The position numbers were made by a program, and so were the translations under genes. Positions 6,380 through 12,617 of a stretch of 35,246 nucleotides of DNA are shown here, in pieces. Below the pieces are notes generated by a model. It saw only the letters and a program-made list of their open reading frames with translations, had not been told where the DNA came from and did no database searches. The first letter of the stretch is position 1; each line of letters opens with the position of its first letter. Origin of the DNA: Holophagales bacterium UBA2201 (GTDB taxonomy: Bacteria > Acidobacteriota > Thermoanaerobaculia > UBA2201); contig DCUZ01000019.1 of assembly GCA_002327305.1 (NCBI GenBank), positions 11,731 to 46,976 of the forward strand, given 5' to 3'.

Positions 6380-7255
6380 ATGAAGCCGACTCGCTCATAT
6401 TCGGACTTTCGGTTGTATGCCGTTAGCGTGCTGCTCGCGGTGCTGGTTTGTTCTGCCAGTTGGGGCACCTCCGGACACGCGGTTCAGGATCGACTTGACA
6501 TCGACATAGCCGATGGGAAATCGGTCATGATCCATGTAGTCGTAGCCCTCTGTGACAACGTCAACCAAGGAATTGTCCCGGTTCCGAAAGCACTCGGGAA
6601 CGGGCAGGATCCGAAGACGAATCTTTACTGGGGTGCTCTGTACGGAATCCGAACGCATCTATCACGGGCCGCGGGCTGGACCAGAATCGACGCATTGAAG
6701 CCAGACGACCGACGCATTCTCGATCGAGTCGTCTTGCATGCCAGGCTGAAGCGTGACGCGACGACCGTTTCAGCGTATGTGGTCGCTGATGCATGGGATG
6801 GGGCGCACATCCGGGAGGCCTTGCAGGCGTACTTCCGGATGGTAGCTGGTGGCTCGGAAGAAACGGTTGAAGTGCGTTACGGGTCCGAGACACTCGACCT
6901 TCGTGCCGGCGGTGCAGCCCACCTGTTAGCCTACATCGGGCACAACGGCCTGATGGACTTCTCCTTGGAATCGGTGGGGCCCGCTGAGGTCGTAACGCCC
7001 GCGCGTAGCACCATCGTTCTCGCGTGCTCGAGCAAGCTTTACTTTCTCGATCATCTCCAGGCGGCCAACGCACATTGCCTATTGCTCACCACCGGGTTGA
7101 TGGCTCCTGAAGCGTACACACTCGACTCGGCAATTCGTGCTTGGGTGGGGAAGCGGACTACCTCGGCTGTCATTCAGGCGGCCGCGTCGGCGTACGACCG
7201 ATATCAACACTGCGGACAGACCGCGGCTCGCCGACTCTTCTGGGGCGAACCGTGA
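6380..7255 (+). CDS. Exported protein with a caspase-like (clan CD) His/Cys pattern
   Basis: 291 residues, ATG 6380, preceded by GGAAGGAGCG. An N-terminal hydrophobic segment (about 13-31, LYAVSVLLAVLVCSASWG) suggests a signal peptide. The central part has the layout of a caspase-like hydrolase: a first strand plus helix (AYVVADAWDGAHIREALQAY), a strand ending in His-Asn-Gly (LLAYIGHNGLMDF) and, about 40 residues later, a strand ending in Ala-Cys (TIVLACSSKLYF). His and Cys in these positions form the dyad of clan CD peptidases. This is recognition by pattern, not by close similarity, so activity is a hypothesis. It is followed 20 bp later by a well-formed attC, making this a one-gene cassette. 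Confidence 0.7.
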   Translation: MKPTRSYSDFRLYAVSVLLAVLVCSASWGTSGHAVQDRLDIDIADGKSVMIHVVVALCDNVNQGIVPVPKALGNGQDPKTNLYWGALYGIRTHLSRAAGWTRIDALKPDDRRILDRVVLHARLKRDATTVSAYVVADAWDGAHIREALQAYFRMVAGGSEETVEVRYGSETLDLRAGGAAHLLAYIGHNGLMDFSLESVGPAEVVTPARSTIVLACSSKLYFLDHLQAANAHCLLLTTGLMAPEAYTLDSAIRAWVGKRTTSAVIQAAASAYDRYQHCGQTAARRLFWGEP

Positions 7256-7274
7256 CCAACCGCGGAGATCGGAA

Positions 7275-7376
7275 ATCCAACAAGTGCGTGAACCCGACGG
7301 TTCGTCCGGCGGTCACGCCGCGTGCCTGCGCGCGCGTGGCCCCCGTCCGACCCACGGGTTACGCGCGCCGTTAGGC
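7275..7376 (+). other. attC-like site 2
   Basis: Left box ATCCAAC (7275-7281), right box GTTAGGC (7370-7376). The arm TGCGTGAACCCG near the left pairs with CGGGTTACGCGC near the right, with one unpaired base as expected for attC. About 102 bp long with a GC-rich variable centre. The following gene starts only three bases after the right box. Confidence 0.72.
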
Positions 7377-7379
7377 GCC

Positions 7380-8003
7380 ATGCTGGAGTCATCATTGCGA
7401 TCTGCGACGTTCCTGTTCATCGCACTGGTTACGGCAACCTGCGGGAGTGCCACCGTCTACGAGCCTCGAAACGGCGACATCATCTTCCATACCTCACGGT
7501 CTGCTCAGAGTGTCGCGATTCAGAAGGCTACAGGTTCGCCCTACAGCCACATGGGGATCGTCTATCTGAAAGAGGGCAAGGCTCATGTATACGAGGCGGT
7601 CGAGCCCGTGAAGCTGACTCCGCTTGACAGTTGGATCGAAAGGGGAGAGGGAGGGCGATTCGTCGCCAAGCGGCTCGAACACGCCGATCAAATGCTCACG
7701 CCGGGCGCCCTGAATCGAATGCTTGAGGTCGGCAAGACCTTCGAAGGGAAACACTATGACCTTTACTTCGAGTGGTCCGACGATAGGATCTACTGCTCGG
7801 AGCTGGTCTGGAAGATCTTCAAGAGGGCGCTTGACATCGAGGTTGGCGAGCTTCAGACGGTTAACGAGTTCGATCTCTCCGATCCAGAGGTACAGGCGAA
7901 GCTCCAGGAGCGCTGGGGTGGTCCACCACCATCAGACGAGATCGTCATCTCTCCCGTCGCGATCTTCAACAGTTCGAAACTCTTTACGGTGTATCAGAGA
8001 TAG
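7380..8003 (+). CDS. YiiX/YebB-like NlpC/P60-superfamily cysteine hydrolase, exported
   Basis: 207 residues from ATG 7380; longer readings would begin upstream through the attC site and are rejected. Residues 1-24 form a signal peptide (SATFLFIALVTATCGSA); the Cys is not in a good lipobox. The catalytic pattern of the YiiX group (permuted NlpC/P60 papain-like fold) is clear: an initial NGDIIFHTS strand, SPYSHMGIVY with the catalytic His, HVYEAVEPV, and IYCSELVWKIF with the catalytic Cys. Relatives hydrolyse amide or ester bonds, but the substrate here is unknown. There is no Shine-Dalgarno because the gene abuts the attC right box, so expression depends on upstream read-through or an unusual start. 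It is the first of three genes before the next attC. Confidence 0.85.
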   Translation: MLESSLRSATFLFIALVTATCGSATVYEPRNGDIIFHTSRSAQSVAIQKATGSPYSHMGIVYLKEGKAHVYEAVEPVKLTPLDSWIERGEGGRFVAKRLEHADQMLTPGALNRMLEVGKTFEGKHYDLYFEWSDDRIYCSELVWKIFKRALDIEVGELQTVNEFDLSDPEVQAKLQERWGGPPPSDEIVISPVAIFNSSKLFTVYQR

Positions 8004-8027
8004 ATGTCGCCTATAGGAGTCATTTCC

Positions 8028-8321
8028 ATGAGAGATATTTTCATAGAACATGATGACTCTCCAGGGGCTATTGCACTGATTGGCGAGGTTCTTGGCGCTG
8101 CTGGCGTGATTATTGAAGGCCTTCTTATAGTTGCGCGCCATGGGAGGGGCATCATTCATTTCGCAGTGGAGGATGCTGTGACGGCCAAGCGTGTTCTCGA
8201 AAACTCAGGGATCAGAATCAAAGAGGTATGCTATTCCTGCCCAACTTTCACGCTTCAGCGTGTCATTTGTTCCGCAGGAAAAGCATCAAGGCGAGCGCGT
8301 GTAAGCGCCGCCTTGGGGTGA
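8028..8321 (+). CDS. Small ACT-domain protein
   Basis: 97 residues from ATG 8028, chosen because AGGAG sits eight bases upstream; an ATG at 8004 abuts the previous stop codon. Residues 1-67 resemble a stand-alone ACT domain (RDIFIEHDDSPGAIALIGEV, GIIHFAVEDAVTAKRVLENS), a fold that binds amino acids or similar small ligands. The last 30 residues (from CYSCPTF) are Arg- and Ala-rich and look unlike a domain, so the true 3' end may have been altered by recombination. It lies 24 bp after the YiiX-like gene with no attC between, so both belong to the same cassette or to a fused pair. The ACT call is by pattern and moderate. Confidence 0.6.
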   Translation: MRDIFIEHDDSPGAIALIGEVLGAAGVIIEGLLIVARHGRGIIHFAVEDAVTAKRVLENSGIRIKEVCYSCPTFTLQRVICSAGKASRRARVSAALG

Positions 8322-8374
8322 GGGTGGAATCCCGATGTACTGCTCGGGACGGGAGAGGGGCATCCCTCGCTGCA

Positions 8375-8605
8375 ATGATGGTCGAGCCACAACAGCCCGA
8401 AGCACGAGAAGGGAAATACTATTGGTCAGTAAACTACTACGAAAACCACCCCACACACTTTCATCGCTGGCAAACCTTCATGGTGAGGCTCGATGGAAAG
8501 GAAATCCTTGTAGACGACGTGACCACCGGTGAGTATAGGAGTCTTGATGATTGGCGAAGAAAAGAAAAACCAATGGATCGTGTTCGTGAAACAAAAGCAC
8601 CCTAA
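8375..8605 (+). CDS. Short hypothetical protein ending inside an attC
   Basis: 76 residues from ATG 8375 (or the adjacent ATG 8378). It contains KYYWSVNYYENHPTHFHRW and LDGKEILVDDVTTGEYRSLD, a compact, aromatic-rich sequence with no signal peptide. I do not recognise the family. The stop codon (8603-8605) is part of the left attC box CCCTAAC, a frequent arrangement in gene cassettes and the best argument that the frame is real. No good ribosome binding site precedes it. The same frame is open back to 8228 but overlaps the ACT gene there. Confidence 0.5.
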   Translation: MMVEPQQPEAREGKYYWSVNYYENHPTHFHRWQTFMVRLDGKEILVDDVTTGEYRSLDDWRRKEKPMDRVRETKAP

Positions 8606-8666
8606 CCACCGGTTCCAGGCGACGTCGTCGCTAACGCGCCGCCGCGCCTGAGCCGGAACGTTAGGC
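8600..8666 (+). other. attC-like site 3, best preserved
   Basis: 67 bp. Left box CCCTAAC (8600-8606), right box GTTAGGC (8660-8666), complementary at six of seven positions. The arms ACCGGTTCCAGGCG and CGCCTGAGCCGGAAC pair with the usual small mismatches. The core sequence is shared with site 5, which implies a common origin. Confidence 0.8.
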
Positions 8667-8682
8667 GTCACAAGGAGCATTC

Positions 8683-9120
8683 ATGATCTGCAGACTTCTT
8701 GCTGTTGTTGCTCAGTTGGCCCTCATCAGCGGCTCACTATCAGTTGCGCTTGCCGCAGAACCGAGCCAGAAGAGCCTCGAGTGGCCTGAGCTCCCCACTA
8801 CGGGCTTTGTCAAAGGGCGAGCAGCGACGGAGGCGGACGTTGCCGCAGAGAGTGCGGTCTTCGTTGCAAGAGTTGGTGACGAGATCATTGGCAAACCGCT
8901 TAAGATCGATGTCCCGCAGTACGCGATCCACACGGACGTTGAAACTGGGGCCAAGGTCGCCGGGCTCGTCATCCAGGCTGAGGCAGCGCAAGGTCAGAAG
9001 CTCATTGGTTTTCTTGTCCTCCACGATCAGTCGTTCTTGGTCGGGACGCTTTCCGAGTTCAAGCTGCTGGGCACCAAGAAGCCAACGTCGCCACCTCCCC
9101 AGCCGGTTGCTCCGCGCTAA
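8683..9120 (+). CDS. Small exported hypothetical protein
   Basis: 145 residues, ATG 8683, with CAAGGAGC upstream, directly after attC-like site 3. A clear signal peptide occupies 1-25 (LLAVVAQLALISGSLSVALA followed by AE). The mature protein is mostly beta-like (VFVARVGDEIIGKPLKIDVP, KLIGFLVLHDQSFLVGTLSE) and ends in a Pro-rich tail (PTSPPPQPVAPR). No known domain is recognised. It is a single-gene cassette; the stop codon lies 10 bp before the next attC left box. Confidence 0.72.
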   Translation: MICRLLAVVAQLALISGSLSVALAAEPSQKSLEWPELPTTGFVKGRAATEADVAAESAVFVARVGDEIIGKPLKIDVPQYAIHTDVETGAKVAGLVIQAEAAQGQKLIGFLVLHDQSFLVGTLSEFKLLGTKKPTSPPPQPVAPR

Positions 9121-9130
9121 TGGGCGTGAC

Positions 9131-9195
9131 GCCTAACAACTCGTTCGAGCGGACAAACGGGCTTCGCCCGTTCGCCGCTCAACTCATGATTCTGC
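9131..9195 (+). other. attC-like site 4, right box decayed
   Basis: Left box GCCTAAC (9131-9137) is perfect. The arms AACTCGTTCGAGCGG and CCGCTCAACTC pair, and inside them AACGGGC-TTCG-CCCGTT forms a strong hairpin. The expected right box is replaced by GATTCTGC (9188-9195), so the site may be inactive. Confidence 0.68.
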
Positions 9196-9217
9196 GATGA
9201 ATAAAGGAGACGCACAA

Positions 9218-9505
9218 ATGAATATAAAGACGGCAGTCGTAGATACTCTTGATCCTCGCCCAATCAAGAAAGCCACTGCCTACGCTCTTGGTACAGCGAT
9301 GGAAGGTATAGCGCTGGGACTTTTCCTTCCGGTGGTCTTTCCAGGCGTATCGAGCACAGTTCGTCTCGGGGCGGCAGCGGTGTGTTTTGTCGTCGGTGCT
9401 GCTCTGGCAGTCTCGTCATATTCGGCGTTGAAGCGAAAGTACATGATTGTCGAAAGAAACACAGAACAACCGGCTCCAGGCGACGCGGACAAGCCGCGCG
9501 CCTGA
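9218..9505 (+). CDS. Small two-helix membrane protein, C-terminus encoded by an attC
   Basis: 95 residues from ATG 9218, chosen over ATG 9197 because AAGGAG at 9204-9209 is eight bases upstream. Two predicted membrane helices: about 28-42 (TAMEGIALGLFLPVVF) and 50-68 (RLGAAAVCFVVGAALAVSS), with a short cytoplasmic tail containing LKRKYMIVERN. The last 15 residues and the TGA lie inside attC-like site 5, so the tail sequence was probably set by the recombination site rather than by selection on function. The family is unknown. Confidence 0.65.
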   Translation: MNIKTAVVDTLDPRPIKKATAYALGTAMEGIALGLFLPVVFPGVSSTVRLGAAAVCFVVGAALAVSSYSALKRKYMIVERNTEQPAPGDADKPRA

Positions 9506-9520
9506 GCCGTCACGTTAGAT
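9461..9520 (+). other. attC-like site 5
   Basis: 60 bp. Right box GTTAGAT (9514-9520); the left box is weak (ACAGAAC, 9461-9467). The arms AACCGGCTCCAGGCG and CGCCTGAGCCG match site 3 almost base for base, with a different short centre. The right box is followed by AAAGGAG and the mrr-like gene. Confidence 0.7.
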
Positions 9521-9539
9521 GCATAAAGGAGAGTAGCTT

Positions 9540-10472
9540 ATGTCCGTGCCAGACTATCAGAGTTTGATGTTGCCAGTTCTGCAATTCGCCGCGGAGAAGA
9601 AGGACGAAATATCGACCGGGGAGGCCGTGGAAGTGCTGGCAAAGCGGCTCGGCCTCACGGAAGAGGATCTCAAAGAGATGCTTCCAAGCGGCATCCAATC
9701 GACCTTCGTCAATCGCGTCGGTTGGGCATCCACTTACATGAAGAAGGCAGGGCTTCTGGAAACTACTCGGCGGGGATACTACAAAATCACTCCGCAAGGG
9801 CAAGAACTTCTGAAGAAACAGCCGAAAGCAGTTAACGTCAAGACACTCAAGCAGTACCCTGAGTTCCTTGCATTTCAACAACTCAAGGGAACCCGAAGTG
9901 CCCAGAAAGGCACGCTTCCAGGCGGGGGATCAACAGATGTCCTGGCGGCAACACCTTCCGAAGCGCTGGAAACGGCATACGAGAATCTTCGAGATGAACT
10001 CGCCGAGGAGTTGCTCGCGCGGCTCAAGAAAGCCTCCCCAGCGTTCTTCGAGCGTGCCGTGGTAGACCTACTCCTCAAGATGGGTTACGGAGGCTCCCGG
10101 GCTGATGCGGGCAAGGCAATCGGAAGAAGCGGCGATGGAGGAATAGACGGGATCATCAAAGAAGACAGACTCGGACTGGATGTAGTCTATATCCAAGCAA
10201 AGCGATGGGACACAAATTCTGTCGGAAGACCGGACGTAATGCAGTTTGCAGGAGCCCTTCAGGCCCAGAAGGCAACCAAGGGGATCTTCATCACGACATC
10301 CACATTTACAGCAGAAGCCCGAAACTACGTGTCGCAGATTGGCAGTAAGGTTGTCCTTGTCGATGGAGAACAACTTACGGCGATGATGATTGACAACGAT
10401 GTTGGGGTTTCCACGACATCAATGTATCCCGTCAAGAAAATTGACGCGGACTACTTTGATGAGAGCATCTAA
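9540..10472 (+). CDS. Mrr-type restriction endonuclease
   Basis: 310 residues, ATG 9540, with AAAGGAG upstream. The N-terminal part (about 1-95) is an Mrr N-terminal-like winged helix (LMLPVLQFAAEKKDEISTGE, GLLETTRRGYYKITPQGQEL). The C-terminal catalytic domain (about 160-290) has the Mrr_cat nuclease layout: FERAVVDLLLKMGYGG, GDGGIDGIIKEDRLG and VYIQAKRW. The Asp of GGIDG and the Gln-x-Lys of QAK correspond to the D-(D/E/Q)xK active site. Such enzymes cut modified foreign DNA (type IV restriction), so this cassette is a likely phage-defence gene. The TAA stop is part of the next attC left box (ATCTAAC). No partner methylase is present, consistent with type IV. Confidence 0.88.
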   Translation: MSVPDYQSLMLPVLQFAAEKKDEISTGEAVEVLAKRLGLTEEDLKEMLPSGIQSTFVNRVGWASTYMKKAGLLETTRRGYYKITPQGQELLKKQPKAVNVKTLKQYPEFLAFQQLKGTRSAQKGTLPGGGSTDVLAATPSEALETAYENLRDELAEELLARLKKASPAFFERAVVDLLLKMGYGGSRADAGKAIGRSGDGGIDGIIKEDRLGLDVVYIQAKRWDTNSVGRPDVMQFAGALQAQKATKGIFITTSTFTAEARNYVSQIGSKVVLVDGEQLTAMMIDNDVGVSTTSMYPVKKIDADYFDESI

Positions 10473-10529
10473 CAAGGACATGGTGCAGGACGCCGCGAGG
10501 CGCGGCGCAGCACATGGCCAATGTTCGGT
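10467..10529 (+). other. attC-like site 6, right box degenerate
   Basis: Left box ATCTAAC (10467-10473) overlaps the mrr stop. The arms ACATGGTGCAGGACGCCGC and GCGGCGCAGCACATGG pair imperfectly. The right box is GTTCGGT (10523-10529) instead of GTTRRRY. A second left-box-like TCCTAAC follows at 10533-10539. Confidence 0.5.
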
Positions 10530-10590
10530 ATCTCCTAACAACTTCCCCCCGCCTTTCGCAGCGTCTTGAGAATGGAAGGAGTCGTCGAGA

Positions 10591-11199
10591 ATGAAGTTCG
10601 ACCACGTGTTTGAGTTCAAGATCACCCTTCGTGGCATCAAGCCGCCTGTCTGGAGGAGGATACAGGTCCCCTGCACGTACTCCTTCTGGGATCTCCACGT
10701 CGCAATCCAAGACGCGATGGGCTGGCTTGACTACCACCTCCATCAATTCGAGATGTCCGTCCCGCTGAGCAATAGCAAGCTCTGCGTCGGCATCCCAATG
10801 GACGAGGACGAGCCGGCGCCAGGGCTCCCTGACGTTATGCCCGGATGGCACCTGCCCATCGCCGCGTGCTTCACCCTCGCGAGCAGGACGGCGAAATACG
10901 AGTATGACTTCGGGGATGGTTGGGAGCATACGGTCGCGCTTGAACGCATCTTCCCACGGCCCAAGGCGACCAAGTACCCCCGGTGCGTTGCCGGGAGAAG
11001 AGCATGCCCACCCGAGGACTGCGGCGGTCCCTGGGGCTACCAGAATCTGCTGGAGGCACTCCGCGACCCTCAACACGAAGAGCACACCCAATCCCTCAAG
11101 TGGCTCGGTCGGGCCTTCAGTTCGGAGCAGTTTGACATCAGTTTGGTCCGTTTCGACGATCCGCAAGAGCGCTGGAATCGGGCGTTTGCTCGGCGATAG
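10591..11199 (+). CDS. Plasmid pRiA4b ORF-3-like protein (PRiA4_ORF3 family)
   Basis: 202 residues, ATG 10591, with GAAGGAG upstream. Family hallmarks are obvious: YSFWDLHVAIQDAMGWLDYH, LHQFEM, TAKYEYDFGDGWEHTVALE and a late cysteine/Gly-Gly motif (RACPPEDCGGPWGYQNLLEA). The family is common on plasmids, integrons and genomic islands; its biochemical role is not established to my knowledge. The protein looks full length and cytoplasmic. It stands at the right end of the cassette cluster, but no attC-like structure was found between its stop and the terminator at 11350, so the cassette may have lost its site or may have arrived otherwise. Confidence 0.88.
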   Translation: MKFDHVFEFKITLRGIKPPVWRRIQVPCTYSFWDLHVAIQDAMGWLDYHLHQFEMSVPLSNSKLCVGIPMDEDEPAPGLPDVMPGWHLPIAACFTLASRTAKYEYDFGDGWEHTVALERIFPRPKATKYPRCVAGRRACPPEDCGGPWGYQNLLEALRDPQHEEHTQSLKWLGRAFSSEQFDISLVRFDDPQERWNRAFARR

Positions 11200-11349
11200 G
11201 GACCAGGCACCGGACCTGCCTGCCAGCGCATTTAAGCAGACGAGGCCGCACTCTGGTTCGAAGTGATGCTCCCCAATCGTGTTTGCCGCCGCCTTCGCAA
11301 ATGATCCTGCAGGCCGCCACAGAACGCGATTCTTCGGCAGGATTTGATA

Positions 11350-11379
11350 ATAGGGGCGGGCCGCCCGGCCCGCCCCTAT
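11350..11379. terminator. Bidirectional hairpin between convergent genes
   Basis: A perfect inverted repeat, ATAGGGGCGGGCCG with its complement across a two-base centre (14-bp stems), lies between the plus-strand PRiA4b gene and the minus-strand M24 peptidase gene. There is no long T run. It may instead be a dispersed palindromic repeat. Nothing else is seen in 11200-11426 apart from the heptamer tract. Confidence 0.6.
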
Positions 11380-11390
11380 CGAATGCACTG

Positions 11391-11425
11391 AACTTGAAAC
11401 TTTAAACTTCAAACTTGAAACTGCG
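11391..11425. repeat. Short 7-bp repeat tract downstream of the M24 peptidase gene
   Basis: Five consecutive 7-mers in register: AACTTGA, AACTTTA, AACTTCA, AACTTGA, AACTGCG. It ends against the stop codon of the minus-strand peptidase gene and belongs to the family also found at 2283-2510 and 5357-5455. Confidence 0.75.
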
Positions 11426-11426
11426 G

Positions 11427-12617
11427 TCACACCTCCAGCAGGACCAACCGCTCCTGCTGCTCCCCGGCGATCTCCACCTCGCCGCCGGGGCGGATGAAGG
11501 GGTCGATCTCGGTGCGCACCGCCATCTCCCCCTCAAGGTAGATGCCGGGTTCGACGGAAAACATCAGGCCGGGCAGCAGCAGCCGCTCGTCCTTGGTCTC
11601 CAGGTTGTCGATGTTGACGCCGTTGCCGTGCACCTCGCGGCCGATGGAGTGGCCGGTGCGGTGGACGAAGAATTTCCCGTATCCGGCGTCCTCCACCACA
11701 CGGCGGCAGGCGGCGTCCACCTCCCAGCCGTGGACCTGCGCGCCGGCGGCGAACCGCTCGCGGATGAACTCCACCGCCCGCTTGCGGGCCCTCACCACCG
11801 TGTCGAAGATCTCCACATACTTGGCGGGAGGGTTCTTGCCCGCGAAGCCGCACCAGGTGATGTCGTAGTAGATCCCCTCGGGGCGGTTGACGCGGGCCCA
11901 GAGGTCGATGAGGATGCAGTCCCCCTTTTGGAAGGGCCGGCTGTTCTCGGCGGTGGGGCAGAAGTGGGGATCGGCCGGATGGCCGTTGACCCCGACGATG
12001 GGGGGGTCGCCGTCGCAGGTGAGCCCCTCCTCCTCAAAGCGCCGGAGGATGAACTGCTGGCCCTCCACCTCGAGAAAGCGTTCGCCGGCCTTCAACTTCG
12101 ACTCGATGAGACAAAACGCCTCGGCCCGGATGCGGTCGATCTTGGCCTGGGCCTCCCGGTGGAGCCGGTATCCCTCCTCCGTGATGACGGCCTCGAACAA
12201 TTGGATGAGGTTGGCGGCCGAATGGACCTCGGAGCCGAAGGAGCGGATGAGTTCGACCGTGCCGGCGTCCACGAGGGAAACATAGGGGATGTGGTTCAGG
12301 GGCGAATAGTTCATCGCCACGCGGCGGCCGCCCACGGTGTTTTTGAGGGTTTCGTGGAGATGGGGCCAGCCGTTGTACACGATCTTTGCCCCGGGGAGGG
12401 CGTCCAGCTTGAACTTCTCCACGGGGTGGACGACGCGGACGGGCTCCCCCTGGGCGGGAATGTAGTAGAACCACCGCCGGGTGGTCATCCCCTCGGCGGT
12501 CAGGCCCAGGATGCGGTAGGCCAGGGGGTCCCGCTTGTGGAAATCGTAGAGGAGCCAGCCGTCCAGCCCCTCGGCCCGGACGGCTTCCTGGATCCTGGCG
12601 ATGCGCTCTCCGCTCAC
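11427..12617 (-). CDS. M24-family metallopeptidase (Xaa-Pro aminopeptidase-like)
   Basis: 396 residues, GTG start at 12617 overlapping the preceding M16 gene's TGA (GTGA). The N-terminal domain (about 1-155) is of the creatinase/prolidase type. The C-terminal pita-bread domain shows all five dinuclear metal ligands in order: Asp in ILIDLWARV (about 237), Asp in YYDITWCGF (about 251), His in TGHSIGREVHG (about 318), Glu in FSVEPGIY (about 353) and Glu in RTEIDPF (about 370). Enzymes of this group remove N-terminal residues before proline or split Xaa-Pro dipeptides. No signal peptide, so it is cytoplasmic. As last gene after two M16 proteins it may finish degradation of peptides, which is inference. 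Confidence 0.92.
   Translation of the reverse strand: MSGERIARIQEAVRAEGLDGWLLYDFHKRDPLAYRILGLTAEGMTTRRWFYYIPAQGEPVRVVHPVEKFKLDALPGAKIVYNGWPHLHETLKNTVGGRRVAMNYSPLNHIPYVSLVDAGTVELIRSFGSEVHSAANLIQLFEAVITEEGYRLHREAQAKIDRIRAEAFCLIESKLKAGERFLEVEGQQFILRRFEEEGLTCDGDPPIVGVNGHPADPHFCPTAENSRPFQKGDCILIDLWARVNRPEGIYYDITWCGFAGKNPPAKYVEIFDTVVRARKRAVEFIRERFAAGAQVHGWEVDAACRRVVEDAGYGKFFVHRTGHSIGREVHGNGVNIDNLETKDERLLLPGLMFSVEPGIYLEGEMAVRTEIDPFIRPGGEVEIAGEQQERLVLLEV

Larger units (their letters stand above)
5638..10529 (+). mobile_element. Integron-type gene cassette cluster without integrase (CALIN-like)
   Basis: A run of short plus-strand genes is separated by structures with attC anatomy: a left box ending in AAC, a right box GTTAGGC or GTTAGAT, and an imperfect inverted repeat between. 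Six candidate sites are listed separately; three (7275-7376, 8600-8666, 9461-9520) have intact right boxes and three have decayed ones. Gene contents (Mrr, DUF2314, PRiA4b ORF-3 type, small exported unknowns) are typical cassette cargo. Base composition is visibly less GC-rich than the flanks. No IntI-like tyrosine recombinase gene or attI site is present in the window. The boundaries are approximate, and the PRiA4b gene to 11199 may be a last cassette that lost its attC. Confidence 0.75.

Noticed and set aside
7137..7379. Longer start for the YiiX-like protein
   Set aside because: The extra 81 residues would be encoded by the end of the previous gene and the whole attC site, while ATG 7380 opens directly onto a signal peptide.
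5354..11426. Integron integrase or attI within the block
   Set aside because: No open frame shows tyrosine-recombinase motifs; the large frames in the block are Mrr, PRiA4b ORF-3 type and the other cassette genes listed.
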